Below, in pieces: positions 34,395 to 44,194 of a stretch of DNA of 64,000 nt (positions within the stretch are counted from its first letter, which is position 1; every line of letters begins with the position of its first letter). Made by a program: the position numbers and the translations under genes. Under the pieces are notes generated by a model. That model was not told the DNA's origin, did not search any database, and worked only from the letters and a program-made list of their open reading frames with translations. The DNA is from Desulfobulbaceae bacterium BRH_c16a. Its GTDB lineage: Bacteria > Desulfobacterota > Desulfobulbia > Desulfobulbales > Desulfocapsaceae. The DNA is taken from the NCBI GenBank assembly GCA_000961725.1, contig LADS01000039.1, positions 1 to 64,000 on the forward strand, written 5' to 3'.

Positions 34395-35996
34395 ATGAGA
34401 AAAACGAAGAATCTGATTGCTGCGTTCTGTGGAGCTACATTGATGATGGCTTCGATGAATGCCGGTGCCGCCTCAAAGACCCTGGTGTTCTGCTCGGAAG
34501 GAAGTCCGGAGGGATTTAATCCTGCATTCTATACGGCGGGAACAACTTTCGATGCCTCTTCCCGTCAGCTTTTCGACAAACTCGCCATGTTTAAAAGAGG
34601 CACCACCGAGGTTGGGCCCGGACTGGCCGAGAAGTGGGATATTTCCGAAGATGGCCTGGAATACACTTTTCATCTTCGTAAAGGGGTAAAATTCCATACC
34701 ACCAAGGATTTCACGCCGACCCGCGATTTCAATGCCGATGACATCGTTTTCACCTTCATGCGTCAGTTCGACAAGGAACACCCCTACCATAAAGTCGGCG
34801 GTGCCAGTTATGAGTATTTCAACAGCATGTCCATGCCGGACCTGCTGAAAGAGGTCGTAAAAGTAGATGATTACACAGTAAAATTCGTCCTCAAGCGTCC
34901 GGAAGCACCGATGATCGCCAATCTCGCCATGGATTTTGCCTCTGTCCATTCCGCCGAATACGCCGACAACATGATGAAGGCCGGTACTCCGGAAAAAGTC
35001 GATTTCGAGCCGGTCGGCACCGGACCGTTCCAGCTTGTTGCGTACCAGAAAGATGCAGTCATCCGCTATCAGGCCAACCCAAACTACTGGGCCGGCAAAG
35101 CCCCGATCGACAATCTGGTCTTCGCCATCACCCCCGATGCCTCCGTCCGCTACCAGAAGCTGAAGGCCGGGGAATGTCACGTAACATTTAATCCGAATCC
35201 GGCCGACCTCGCGGCAATGGAAAAGGATCCCGATATCAATCTCCTGCAAAAGGAAGGCCTGAACATTGGATTCCTGGCGTACAACACCCAGATGGCCCCC
35301 TTCGACAATCCTAAGGTCCGCAAGGCGTTGAACATGGCGATCAACAAGGAAGCTATCCTCGAAGCAGTATATCAGGGCTCCGGCAAGATAGCCAAGAACC
35401 CGATTCCGCCGACAATCTGGTCTTATAATGAAGCCATCGTCGACGATCCCTATGATCCGGCGGCAGCGAAAAAGGCCCTTGACGAGGCCGGGGTTAAAGA
35501 TCTGAAACTGAAGGTCTGGGCGATGCCGGTGCAACGGCCCTACAACCCGAATGCCAAACGGATGGCCGAGATGATTCAGGCAGATTTCGCTCAGGTGGGC
35601 GTTGCCGTGGAAATAGTCTCTTATGAGTGGGCGGAGTATCTCAAACGTTCGAAAGAAACAACTCGTGACGGCGCTGTTCTCCTCGGCTGGACCGGAGACA
35701 ACGGTGATCCGGACAACTTCCTCGCCGTCCTCCTCGGCTGCGACGGCGTCGGCGGAGCAAACCGCGCCCAGTGGTGCTACCAGCCTTTTGAGGATCTGAT
35801 CCAGAAAGCTAAAGTCGTCGCCGACCCTGCCGAACGGACCCGGCTTTATGGAGAGGCCCAGGTCATTTTCAAAGACCAGGCTCCCTGGGCGACCATAGCG
35901 CATTCCATGGTCTTCCAGCCGGTGCGCAAGGAAGTGGTCGATTTCCGCATCGATCCCTTCGGCGGCAACATCTTTTACGGTGTTGACCTGAAATAG
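34395..35996 (+). CDS. dppA: Peptide ABC transporter substrate-binding protein
   Basis: 533 residues, with ACAGGAGA before the ATG. It has a signal peptide (about 5-26, ending AGA) and the SBP_bac_5 fold of DppA/OppA proteins: TFDASSRQLFDKLAMFKRGT, LAEKWDISEDGLEYTFHLRK, DDIVFTFMRQ and GTGPFQLVAYQKD. No lipobox is seen, so it is probably soluble in the periplasm. It delivers di- or oligopeptides to the permeases encoded downstream; haem or delta-aminolevulinate binding is possible for DppA types. An efficient terminator directly after the gene should make it more abundant than the other subunits. Confidence 0.9.
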   Translation: MRKTKNLIAAFCGATLMMASMNAGAASKTLVFCSEGSPEGFNPAFYTAGTTFDASSRQLFDKLAMFKRGTTEVGPGLAEKWDISEDGLEYTFHLRKGVKFHTTKDFTPTRDFNADDIVFTFMRQFDKEHPYHKVGGASYEYFNSMSMPDLLKEVVKVDDYTVKFVLKRPEAPMIANLAMDFASVHSAEYADNMMKAGTPEKVDFEPVGTGPFQLVAYQKDAVIRYQANPNYWAGKAPIDNLVFAITPDASVRYQKLKAGECHVTFNPNPADLAAMEKDPDINLLQKEGLNIGFLAYNTQMAPFDNPKVRKALNMAINKEAILEAVYQGSGKIAKNPIPPTIWSYNEAIVDDPYDPAAAKKALDEAGVKDLKLKVWAMPVQRPYNPNAKRMAEMIQADFAQVGVAVEIVSYEWAEYLKRSKETTRDGAVLLGWTGDNGDPDNFLAVLLGCDGVGGANRAQWCYQPFEDLIQKAKVVADPAERTRLYGEAQVIFKDQAPWATIAHSMVFQPVRKEVVDFRIDPFGGNIFYGVDLK

Positions 35997-36010
35997 GCAA
36001 CAGACTTACA

Positions 36011-36044
36011 GGCCGGGCAGAATTTTCTGCCCGGCCTTTTTTTT
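36011..36044 (+). terminator. Strong intrinsic terminator after dppA
   Basis: GGCCGGGCAGAA (36011-36022) pairs perfectly with TTCTGCCCGGCC (36025-36036), followed by eight T residues. It sits 14 bases after the dppA stop and probably stops most transcripts, leaving read-through for dppBCDF. The last T adjoins repeat copy 3. Confidence 0.9.
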
Positions 36045-36128
36045 AGTACCTTAGAAATTTTTGTTTTTCACCCCTTGAGGGGGTGCTGAAAAGAATAATT
36101 TCGTGAAGGTACTTATCCCCTTCAGGGG
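36045..36128 (+). repeat. Palindromic intergenic element, copy 3
   Basis: AGTACCTT (36045-36052) and AAGGTACT (36106-36113) form the outer arms, with inner GAAATT/AATTTC. The loop contains its own hairpin, TTTTCA-CCCC to GGGG-TGCTGAAAA. A flanking CCCCT-TC-AGGGG hairpin lies at 36117-36128. The element starts directly after the dppA terminator and ends 29 bases before dppB, so it is transcribed as part of the dpp mRNA if there is read-through. Confidence 0.8.
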
Positions 36129-36157
36129 AGTGAGCGTTCATTTTGTGAGACCCATAC

Positions 36158-37168
36158 ATGTTTGTATATTTTCTTAAAAAACTGCTGGTCGTTCTGCCGA
36201 CCTTCTTCGGCGTGACGCTGGTCGCCTTTGTCTTTATCCGCACCCTGCCCGGCGACCCGGTGATGCTCATGGCCGGGGAACGCGGCATCAGCGACGTACG
36301 CCATGCCGAATTGATGGCCCAATACGGCTTTGACAAACCGATCATCGTCCAATACGGCCTGTATCTCAAACAGCTCGCCGGCGGTGATTTCGGCACCTCG
36401 ATCATCACCAAGCAGCCGGTTCTGAAGGAATTCGCCACACTTTTTCCGGCAACCGTCGAACTCTCCCTGTGCGCGATTTTCATTGCCGTCTTCTTCGGCC
36501 TGCCGGCGGGCATGATCGCCGCCACCAAGCGAGGGTCCTTTTTCGACCACACGGTGATGACCGGGGCGCTGACCGGCTATTCGATGCCCATTTTCTGGTG
36601 GGGTCTGCTGCTGATCATTTTCTTTTCCGGGATCCTTGGCTGGACACCTGTTTCCGGCCGCATTTCCCTGATGTACTATTTTGAACCCGTCACCGGATTC
36701 ATGCTGGTCGACAGCCTGCTCTCCGGCCAAAAGGGGGCCTTTGCCTCCGCCGTTCCCCATCTGATTCTGCCGGCCATCGTCCTCGGCACCATTCCCCTTG
36801 CGGTGATCGCCCGGCAGACAAGGTCGGCCATGCTCGAAGTACTGAGTGAAGATTATGTGCGGACCGCCCGCGCCAAAGGCCTCGGACCCCAGCGGGTTAT
36901 CGGCCTGCATGCCTTGCGCAACGCCCTTATCCCGGTTATCACCGTCATCGGCCTGCAGGTCGGCGTACTCTTTGCCGGGGCAATTCTGACCGAGACCATT
37001 TTTTCCTGGCCCGGCATCGGCAAGTGGATGGTCGACTCAATTTTTCGCCGGGACTATTCAGCGGTACAGGGCGGATTGCTGCTTATCGCCGCTGTCGTCA
37101 TGCTCGTCAATCTGGCGGTTGATCTGCTCTACGGTCTGATCAACCCGCAAATTCGTCACACGGATTAA
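36158..37168 (+). CDS. dppB: Peptide ABC transporter permease, DppB type
   Basis: 336 residues with six predicted transmembrane helices, the first at about 8-28. The N-terminal LLVVLPTFFGVTLVAFVFIR and the binding-protein-dependent transport EAA loop (EVLSEDYVRTARAKGLGPQR, near residue 230) are typical of DppB. It forms the channel with DppC. No good ribosome site is visible; the repeat element lies just upstream. dppC follows after two bases. Confidence 0.92.
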   Translation: MFVYFLKKLLVVLPTFFGVTLVAFVFIRTLPGDPVMLMAGERGISDVRHAELMAQYGFDKPIIVQYGLYLKQLAGGDFGTSIITKQPVLKEFATLFPATVELSLCAIFIAVFFGLPAGMIAATKRGSFFDHTVMTGALTGYSMPIFWWGLLLIIFFSGILGWTPVSGRISLMYYFEPVTGFMLVDSLLSGQKGAFASAVPHLILPAIVLGTIPLAVIARQTRSAMLEVLSEDYVRTARAKGLGPQRVIGLHALRNALIPVITVIGLQVGVLFAGAILTETIFSWPGIGKWMVDSIFRRDYSAVQGGLLLIAAVVMLVNLAVDLLYGLINPQIRHTD

Positions 37169-37170
37169 TT

Positions 37171-38100
37171 ATGACCGAAATTACCTTACAGGAAGTGCAG
37201 GAAGTTAAAGAAGTTGTCGATGACAGACCAACCGGATACTGCGCGATGCTCTCCGAATTCTGGTCCTATTTCAGTGAAAACCGCGGCGCGGTGATGGGGT
37301 TGATATTTTTTGTCGGAGTCATCCTTGTTGCCGTCTTTGCCGATTTCATAGCCCCCCATGCCCCCAACCAGCAGTACCGCGACGCCCTTCTTCAGCCGCC
37401 CTTCTGGCAGGCCGGAGGGGATACCAGATTTCTCCTTGGCACCGACGCCATAGGCCGGGACATGCTGTCAAGGCTGATCTATGGGTCGCAGTATTCGCTG
37501 TTTATCGGCTGTATCGTGGTATCTTTTTCCCTGGTAGTCGGCGTCATTCTCGGTCTTATGGCCGGTTTTTTCAGGGGCCGGGTGGATACCTTCATCATGC
37601 GCATCATGGATGTGGTTCTCGCCTTTCCCAGCCTGCTTCTCGCTCTGGTCCTCGTCGCCATTCTCGGACCGAGCCTCATCAACGCCATGATCGCTATCGC
37701 CATCGTTCAGCAGCCTCACTATGTCCGATTGACGCGGGCGGCAGTGCTGACCGAGATGACCAAAGACTACGTCACCGCCGCAAGAGTCATCGGCGTGCGC
37801 TCCCTGCGGCTGATGTTTATAACCATCCTGCCCAACTGCATGGCCCCGCTTATCGTTCAGGCCGCGCTCAGTTTCTCGACTGCCATCCTCGATGCCGCCG
37901 CCCTCGGATTTCTCGGCATGGGTGCCCAGCCGCCGACCCCGGAATGGGGCACGATGCTGGCCGAGGCCCGGGAATTCATCCTGCGCGCCTGGTGGGTGGT
38001 CACCTTCCCCGGAGTCGCCATACTCACGACAGTGCTGGCAATCAATCTGATGGGCGACGGGCTGCGCGATGCCCTCGATCCAAAACTCAAACGATCATAA
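37171..38100 (+). CDS. dppC: Peptide ABC transporter permease, DppC type
   Basis: 309 residues with an N-terminal cytoplasmic tail, a first helix near residues 38-58 and five more in the permease domain. GTDAIGRDMLSRLIYGSQYS is the DppC signature, and the EAA loop is MTKDYVTAARVIGVRSLR. It partners DppB. Confidence 0.93.
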   Translation: MTEITLQEVQEVKEVVDDRPTGYCAMLSEFWSYFSENRGAVMGLIFFVGVILVAVFADFIAPHAPNQQYRDALLQPPFWQAGGDTRFLLGTDAIGRDMLSRLIYGSQYSLFIGCIVVSFSLVVGVILGLMAGFFRGRVDTFIMRIMDVVLAFPSLLLALVLVAILGPSLINAMIAIAIVQQPHYVRLTRAAVLTEMTKDYVTAARVIGVRSLRLMFITILPNCMAPLIVQAALSFSTAILDAAALGFLGMGAQPPTPEWGTMLAEAREFILRAWWVVTFPGVAILTTVLAINLMGDGLRDALDPKLKRS

Positions 38101-38107
38101 GTACATC

Positions 38108-39103
38108 ATGTCATTACTCGAAATACAAAATCTCAGCGTGGCCTTTCAGACCGCCGGCGGCATGTTCACCGCCGTCGACCGGGTCTCCCTGACCATAGAG
38201 CCCGGCGAAATAGTTTCCATCGTCGGTGAATCCGGATCCGGCAAATCGGTGGCGATGCTTGCGCTCATGGGCCTTTTGCCCTGGACCGCTACCGTCACCG
38301 CCGATGTCCTCCGCTTTGACAAGCAGGATTTGACGACCATCGGTAAAGCGCAGCTCCGCAAGATCATCGGCTGCCAGATGGCGATGATCTTCCAGGAACC
38401 GATGACCAGCCTCAACCCCTGTTTTACCGTGGGCTTCCAGTTGACCGAAACCTTGAAAATCCACCTCGGCATGAACCGGGCTGAGCAGAAGAGGCGGGCC
38501 ATCGAACTCCTCGATCTGGTCGGCATTCCCGAACCGGAAAAGCGGCTGGCCGCCTTCCCCCATCAACTCTCCGGCGGCATGAACCAGCGGGTGATGATTG
38601 CCATGGCCATTTCCTGCAACCCGAGACTGCTCATCGCCGATGAGCCGACCACCGCGCTCGATGTCACCATCCAGGCCCAGATCCTCGATCTGCTCCTGAA
38701 ACTGCAGAAGGAAAAAGGCATGTCGCTGGTCCTTATCACTCATGATATGGGGGTGGTGGCCGAAACCGCCGAGCGGGTGGTTGTGCAGTATGCCGGTCAG
38801 CAGGTGGAACAACAATCCGTCAAGGGGTTGTTCTCCGATCCCCATCATCCGTATACCCAGGCCCTGCTCGACTCCCTGCCGGAGAGATCGAACTCGCGGA
38901 TTCTGCCTTCCATTGCCGGAATCGTTCCTGGTCAGTTCGATAAACCGCAGGGTTGCCTCTTTTCACCCCGTTGCCGATATGCCACTAGCCTGTGCCGGGA
39001 GAAACAGCCGCTTGCCGGGCCGGTCGAATTCGGCCAGGCTCTGTGCCACTATTATCTCGCGGCAGGACAGCCGACCAATTATCCCGAGGAGGTCCGCGCA
39101 TGA
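38108..39103 (+). CDS. dppD: Peptide ABC transporter ATP-binding protein, DppD type
   Basis: 331 residues from ATG 38108 (MSLLEIQNL). Walker A is GESGSGKS, the signature is LSGGMNQRV, Walker B is [13 protein letters not shown], and the C-terminal oligopeptide-binding extension has the four-cysteine type block [19 protein letters not shown] that can hold an iron-sulfur cluster in DppD/OppD proteins. Its stop overlaps the dppF start by ATGA. Confidence 0.94.
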   Translation: MSLLEIQNLSVAFQTAGGMFTAVDRVSLTIEPGEIVSIVGESGSGKSVAMLALMGLLPWTATVTADVLRFDKQDLTTIGKAQLRKIIGCQMAMIFQEPMTSLNPCFTVGFQLTETLKIHLGMNRAEQKRRAIELLDLVGIPEPEKRLAAFPHQLSGGMNQRVMIAMAISCNPRLLIADEPTTALDVTIQAQILDLLLKLQKEKGMSLVLITHDMGVVAETAERVVVQYAGQQVEQQSVKGLFSDPHHPYTQALLDSLPERSNSRILPSIAGIVPGQFDKPQGCLFSPRCRYATSLCREKQPLAGPVEFGQALCHYYLAAGQPTNYPEEVRA

Positions 39104-40071
39104 AAGGCGACATTGTTCTTGAAGCCGAAAACATCACCCGCCATTACCAGGTCGAGCGCGGCATGTTTCGAAAACCCGCGATCCTCAGGGCTCTTGACGG
39201 GGCGACCTTTACTCTAGCCAAAAGCCGCACCCTTGCTGTTGTCGGCGAATCCGGCTGCGGCAAGTCGACCCTCGCCCGGCTGGTGACGATGATCGAAAAA
39301 CCGACATCCGGTGAATTGCGCATCGGCGGCATCGATGTGACTCGAGCCGACAAGGCGACCCTGATGGATCTCCATAAAACGGTACAGATCGTCTTTCAGG
39401 ATCCGTACGGCTCCCTCAACCCGCGCCAGAAGATCGGCCATGCCCTCGAAGAACCCCTGCTGGTCAATACCGCAATGGCGAAGAAGGAACGGCGCGAAGC
39501 GGCCCTCGACATCATCAGCCTCGTCGGCCTCCGCCCTGAACACTATGACCGCTACCCGCACATGTTTTCAGGAGGCCAGCGCCAGCGTATCGCAGTGGCC
39601 AGAGCTCTCATGCTCAATCCGCAGATCGTCGTGCTCGATGAACCGGTGTCTGCCCTGGACGTTTCCATTCAGGCCCAGATTCTCAATCTTATCGTTCGCC
39701 TGCAGGAGCAGTTCGAGCTCGCCTATCTCTTTATCAGCCATGATTTGTCGGTTGTCAAACATATCGCCGACGAGGTAATGGTCATGTATCTCGGCAAGCC
39801 GGTGGAGTCGGGGAGCAGGGATAATCTGTTCAGTACGCCGCATCATCCCTATACCCGGGCCCTCCTTTCGGCGACTCCGGTGGCCGATCCATTCAGGGTG
39901 AAGGAGCGCATTGTCCTGCGCGGCGAGCTCCCCTCGCCCATTGCCCCGCCTTCCGGCTGCACCTTCCATCCGAGGTGCCCGTCAATGACCGATATCTGCC
40001 GGCAGAAACCGCCGGAAGTTTGCGAAATAGATGGCTGTATGGTGGCCTGTTATCATCCGAAAACCTACTGA
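39100..40071 (+). CDS. dppF: Peptide ABC transporter ATP-binding protein, DppF type
   Basis: 323 residues from ATG 39100, with GAGGAGG upstream. Walker A is GESGCGKST, the signature is FSGGQRQRI, Walker B is IVVLDEPVSALD. The C-terminal block CTFHPRCPSMTDICRQKPP matches the DppF/OppF extension. It completes the dppABCDF importer. Confidence 0.94.
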   Translation: MKGDIVLEAENITRHYQVERGMFRKPAILRALDGATFTLAKSRTLAVVGESGCGKSTLARLVTMIEKPTSGELRIGGIDVTRADKATLMDLHKTVQIVFQDPYGSLNPRQKIGHALEEPLLVNTAMAKKERREAALDIISLVGLRPEHYDRYPHMFSGGQRQRIAVARALMLNPQIVVLDEPVSALDVSIQAQILNLIVRLQEQFELAYLFISHDLSVVKHIADEVMVMYLGKPVESGSRDNLFSTPHHPYTRALLSATPVADPFRVKERIVLRGELPSPIAPPSGCTFHPRCPSMTDICRQKPPEVCEIDGCMVACYHPKTY

Positions 40072-40083
40072 TGAAAAAGAATC

Positions 40084-41040
40084 ATGAAATACTTTCCTGT
40101 CGATGACGCACACACCATTCCCGCGCTGGGGCTTGGAACCTGGAAATCAGGCAAGGGAGAGGTCGGAGGAGCGGTCGCGGAAGCCCTCAAAATCGGCTAT
40201 CGCCATATCGATTGTGCGCCGATTTACGGCAATGAACAGGAGGTCGGCGGGGTTCTTACTGCCGCGATGCGGACGGGACAGGTAACCAGAGAAGAACTCT
40301 GGATTACATCCAAACTGTGGAACAATGCCCACGCTAAAAAACACGTCCGACCGGCACTGGAAAAAACGTTGCGGGAGCTGCAGCTCGACTATCTCGATCT
40401 CTTCCTCATTCACTGGCCGGTGCACTTTCAGGCCAATATAATGTTTCCCAGACGTCCCGAGGAATTTCTCGCCGAAGATGCGATTCCGATCGGCGAAACC
40501 TGGCAGGCGATGGAGCGGCTGGTCGAAAAGGGCCTGTGCCGGTATATAGGGGTGTGCAATTTCAACCTTCGCCGCTTGAGGGAGTTGAAAAACCAGGCGG
40601 GCATTCAACCCCTGATGAATCAGGTTGAACGCCACCCCTACCTCCAGCAGGTACACCTGGTCGACTATTGTAAAACCGAACAGGTTTTGCTCACAGCCTA
40701 TTCACCGCTTGGTTCGGCCGATCGGTCGGCGTCACTGAAAAAAGCGGACGAGCCCTCCCTGCTTGATCATCCGGTGATCCTGCAAACCGCCGAAAAACAT
40801 CACGCTAAACCGGCCCAGGTTCTTCTCGCCTGGGGACTGGCCGAGGGAACCCTGGTCATTCCCAAATCGGTCAACCCGTCGAGGTTACGGGAAAATTATC
40901 TCGCCGCCGATCTTCTCCTCCACGACTCGGACCTTCGGGCAATACATGCGCTGGAAAGGGCATACCGTTTCGTCGACGGAGCTTTTTTCGGATCTCCCGG
41001 CTCCCCATACAGTGTTGCCGGTCTCTGGGATGAAGAGTAA
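40084..41040 (+). CDS. Aldo/keto reductase
   Basis: 318 residues. The catalytic tetrad is complete: Asp43 and Tyr48 in HIDCAPIYGNE, Lys77 in ITSKLW, and His110 in LIHWPVH. VIPKSVNPSRLREN is the NADPH-binding C-terminal loop. It reduces aldehydes or ketones with NADPH; the substrate cannot be told. It starts 12 bases after dppF, so it may be cotranscribed with the importer. Confidence 0.9.
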   Translation: MKYFPVDDAHTIPALGLGTWKSGKGEVGGAVAEALKIGYRHIDCAPIYGNEQEVGGVLTAAMRTGQVTREELWITSKLWNNAHAKKHVRPALEKTLRELQLDYLDLFLIHWPVHFQANIMFPRRPEEFLAEDAIPIGETWQAMERLVEKGLCRYIGVCNFNLRRLRELKNQAGIQPLMNQVERHPYLQQVHLVDYCKTEQVLLTAYSPLGSADRSASLKKADEPSLLDHPVILQTAEKHHAKPAQVLLAWGLAEGTLVIPKSVNPSRLRENYLAADLLLHDSDLRAIHALERAYRFVDGAFFGSPGSPYSVAGLWDEE

Positions 41041-41226
41041 CCGTTACAGACTGCTCAATTGAAATTCATTTTTGCGTCAGGGATTTCTTGCGCAGTCGGT
41101 TTTTACTGGTTAGTATGTACTCTTATTGATTGCCAGCATCCTGACATTTAAATTTATCCTCCCAGTTTGCAACGGCGGGGGAAAAACTCATGCCTATATT
41201 GTCCTGCAGGTTAACAAGGGGAACTT

Positions 41227-42888
41227 ATGCCGCTCTTTGAACATCTCCCCACCCCTGCCATTCATCTCGACCGGAATGCCCGAATTATAAGGGCAAATAG
41301 CCGGGCTCAATCACTTTTCGGCTGGCGAGCCACACCACCATCGGAGGCTGTCATTTTTACCAGATATCTGGCCTCGGATGATATCCCCGCATTTGCCAGG
41401 TTTTACAAGCATCTCACTGCCGATCGGGAATCGGTGTTTTCCACCACTCTTTATCCGGAAAAGAATCTTCGGGTGCCGGTAACGATTAAAGGCACTGCAA
41501 CTGACGATGGTGAGAGGATTTTTCTCATCAACAGGAATGACTCGTATTCCAGCGGCTGTGGCGGCAAGTGTCTGTACGCTGTAATCCTCGAGGCCGAATA
41601 CCAGGAAAACCCGGGCGGCATTCTCCTGGTGAACGAGAAGATGGAGATGGTTTCGTTCAACAATGAATTTATCAAAATCTGGAATATCCCCCCCGAAATC
41701 CTGCAAGCCCGGGATGAGAAGGCATGCCTGGAAATCATGATGCATAAGCTCGTTGATCCGGATGATTTTCTCAGCCGGGTCAATGAACTGTATAAACACC
41801 CCGAGCAGGTGAGCACCGATCAACTGTATCTCAGGGACGGCCGGATTCTTTATCGACATACCCATCCGATATACAGTTACGGCAGTTACCTGGGCAGGTT
41901 TTGGTATTTTCTCGACATTACCTCTTTAAAGGCAGCACACTATCAGATTGAAAAACAGCAGATCTTTCAGAAAGCGATTCTTGAAAATATTCAGGATGGC
42001 ATCGTTGCCTGCGACGCAGAGGGTACAGTCAGCCTTTTCAACCGGGCGAGCCGTCACCTGTACAGTCAGTCACTCGCCGATCAGAGGCCGGTCAACATCT
42101 TCGAGCTTGAGCATTATCTGCCGGATGACATCCTTACCCCCATCCCACCCAGGGAGACGCCGCTGGCCAAAGCTTTGGCGGGTACCACTTTAAAAAACGA
42201 AGAAGTGGTTATCATCCGCAAACATACCCGGCACACCCTGCGGGTTAACGGTCAGGCAATGTACGACAGTGAAGGAAAAAAGCTTGGGGCGGTAGTCTCC
42301 CTCCACGACATCACCGATTTGAACAGGGTGAAGGAACAATTGCACTTTATGGCTTATCACGATGCTCTGACAGGCCTGCCGAACCGGCGGCTCTTTCACG
42401 ATCTGCTGCTGCATAGCCTGAGGCACGCGCATCGCAACAACGAGCAGGTCGGGGTTCTCGTTCTCGATCTGGATAACTTCAAGGCTGTCAACGACAGTTA
42501 CGGCCATGACACGGGTGACCGAATACTGCAGGAGGTTGCCTACAACCTCCGCCAGATTCTTCGGGGTTCGGATTTACTCTGCCGCTGGGGAGGTGATGAA
42601 TTTGTCATCGCCCTGCTGGAGAGCGGTCTCGCCAATGGTGTTGAAAAGGTAGCTTCAAAACTGTGTGAAAGGGTGCTCGACCATGTCCTGTCAAATGATA
42701 AAGAATGCCGGCTGAGTGTCAGCGTCGGCATCGCCATGTATCCACGCCATGGTACCGAACCCGACCTCTTGATCCGGAACGCGGATATGGCCATGTATCG
42801 GGCCAAACGACTTGGCCGGAACCGTTGCGAAATTTTCCTGCCGGACGACCTCCCCAACCGTCGGAAAGATGATCATGGCAAAAAATGA
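41227..42888 (+). CDS. PAS-sensing diguanylate cyclase (GGDEF)
   Basis: 553 residues, start supported by AAGGGGAA. Up to three PAS-like domains (about 5-65, 130-235 and 247-365) are followed by a GGDEF domain (about 378-540). The active-site GGDEF is intact at 455-459, and an inhibitory site R446-x2-D449 lies five residues before it, so product inhibition is expected. DALTGLPNRRLF and DLDNFKAVND are present. There is no EAL domain or membrane segment; it is probably a cytoplasmic sensor making cyclic di-GMP. Confidence 0.93.
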   Translation: MPLFEHLPTPAIHLDRNARIIRANSRAQSLFGWRATPPSEAVIFTRYLASDDIPAFARFYKHLTADRESVFSTTLYPEKNLRVPVTIKGTATDDGERIFLINRNDSYSSGCGGKCLYAVILEAEYQENPGGILLVNEKMEMVSFNNEFIKIWNIPPEILQARDEKACLEIMMHKLVDPDDFLSRVNELYKHPEQVSTDQLYLRDGRILYRHTHPIYSYGSYLGRFWYFLDITSLKAAHYQIEKQQIFQKAILENIQDGIVACDAEGTVSLFNRASRHLYSQSLADQRPVNIFELEHYLPDDILTPIPPRETPLAKALAGTTLKNEEVVIIRKHTRHTLRVNGQAMYDSEGKKLGAVVSLHDITDLNRVKEQLHFMAYHDALTGLPNRRLFHDLLLHSLRHAHRNNEQVGVLVLDLDNFKAVNDSYGHDTGDRILQEVAYNLRQILRGSDLLCRWGGDEFVIALLESGLANGVEKVASKLCERVLDHVLSNDKECRLSVSVGIAMYPRHGTEPDLLIRNADMAMYRAKRLGRNRCEIFLPDDLPNRRKDDHGKK

Positions 42889-42898
42889 CAGAGAGTAA

Positions 42899-44194
42899 TC
42901 ACATTTTACAGATCTTGGCGACGACAGCCATAGCCTCGTTCAACAATTTTCCCTGATACCGATGGGTGATCCCGGCGGTAAGCATCTCGGCGGTAAGCAG
43001 GATACCCTCACCGGCCAGGACCGCCAGAGCCGCCAGTGCCCATCCGGAAGACCTGATGGAGAGCGCGGAAAAATCGATATTGATAACCTTTGCCTGAGTG
43101 TCGGGAAGGATGATACTCCGTTCCTTGACGACCACGGCGTCCCCGTCAAGAGCCCCGAAAATAGCCCTTCGCCGGGCCACGCCCTCGGCAGCCACGCACA
43201 CTACCACGGAGGGTTTGCCGATTCCGGTATAACCGATCGGCTGACGGTCAAGCACCACTTCGGCAATGCTGTGGCCGCGGAGGACAGTGATCGGATAATC
43301 GTTCTTCTGGGTTACCTGCAACCCGCCGCTCATTCCGGCAAGGCAGAGGATTTCGCCGATGGTATTGATGTATTGTCCTGCCGACCCGAGCAGCAGAACC
43401 TCGCTGCGTTGCCTGACCGGGGCCTCGCCGACGATCTCGACATGAGGGATTTCCGGTGAGGGAGGCGCTCCCGCGGCAAGACGCCGGTAGTGGGCGCCGT
43501 ATTCCTCGCGCTCATTTTCGACAATCGCTCCGCCGTCTCCCCCCTTTTTTGTCATATCCTCTTCCATCTGCGCCAGGGTAATCCTGTTTCGCCTGGTGTA
43601 TCGACCGGGACAGAGACCCCAGATATCGATCAGGGAAAAGCCGGGATAGCGGATGGCTTCAGCAAGACGTTCGGCCAATGCTTTGCCGGTTGCCATGGTT
43701 CGATCGACATAGGGAGCACCGGCCGCCGCGGCAACCCGGCAGATATCGAGCGGAGCCTCCAGTTCACCGAGAAACCCGGAGGCGGTTCGCGCATCGGCGG
43801 GAGTCGTGGCCGAGCACTGCCCGCCGGTCATTCCGTAGTTGAAATTATTGAGGATCAAGAGGGTGATGTCGAGATTGCGCCGGCAGCTGCTGAGGACATG
43901 GGCTCCGCCGATACCCAGACCGCCGTCGCCCATCACGACAATCACTTGCAGCTCAGGTCTCGTCATCTTGATTCCGGTGGCATACGTCAACGCCCGTCCG
44001 TGCAGACCGTGGAAGGCATGGGTATTGAAAAAAGTATCGAAAAGACCCGAACAGCCGATATCGCTGACTATCGCCACCTGTTCGCCTGAGAGGTCCAGCA
44101 TCTGCAGAGTCCGGTCGAGACTGCGAACCACCGCTTCATGGCCACAGCCGGGACAGAATACCGGCGGCCGCTCCCTGTTCAAGAGACTCGTCAT
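42899..44194 (-). CDS. 2-oxoacid:ferredoxin oxidoreductase, fused beta and gamma subunits
   Basis: 431 residues. Residues 1-250 are the thiamine-diphosphate beta subunit: FCPGCGHE, IVSDIGCSG, VVMGDGGLGIGGAH and NNFNYGMTGGQ. Residues about 265-430 are the gamma subunit (VLLLGSAGQYINTIGEILCL), fused in frame. It oxidises a 2-oxoacid with CoA and reduces ferredoxin. The N-terminal CPGC can bind a proximal cluster, but no separate 8Fe ferredoxin (delta) subunit is encoded here. It overlaps the alpha gene stop by ATGA. The substrate may be 2-oxoglutarate or a branched-chain oxoacid. Confidence 0.87.
   Translation of the reverse strand: MTSLLNRERPPVFCPGCGHEAVVRSLDRTLQMLDLSGEQVAIVSDIGCSGLFDTFFNTHAFHGLHGRALTYATGIKMTRPELQVIVVMGDGGLGIGGAHVLSSCRRNLDITLLILNNFNYGMTGGQCSATTPADARTASGFLGELEAPLDICRVAAAAGAPYVDRTMATGKALAERLAEAIRYPGFSLIDIWGLCPGRYTRRNRITLAQMEEDMTKKGGDGGAIVENEREEYGAHYRRLAAGAPPSPEIPHVEIVGEAPVRQRSEVLLLGSAGQYINTIGEILCLAGMSGGLQVTQKNDYPITVLRGHSIAEVVLDRQPIGYTGIGKPSVVVCVAAEGVARRRAIFGALDGDAVVVKERSIILPDTQAKVINIDFSALSIRSSGWALAALAVLAGEGILLTAEMLTAGITHRYQGKLLNEAMAVVAKICKM

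Noticed and set aside
34473-35903. Long minus-strand open frame (476 codons) opposite dppA.
   Set aside because: Antisense shadow of dppA, low-complexity composition and no domain.
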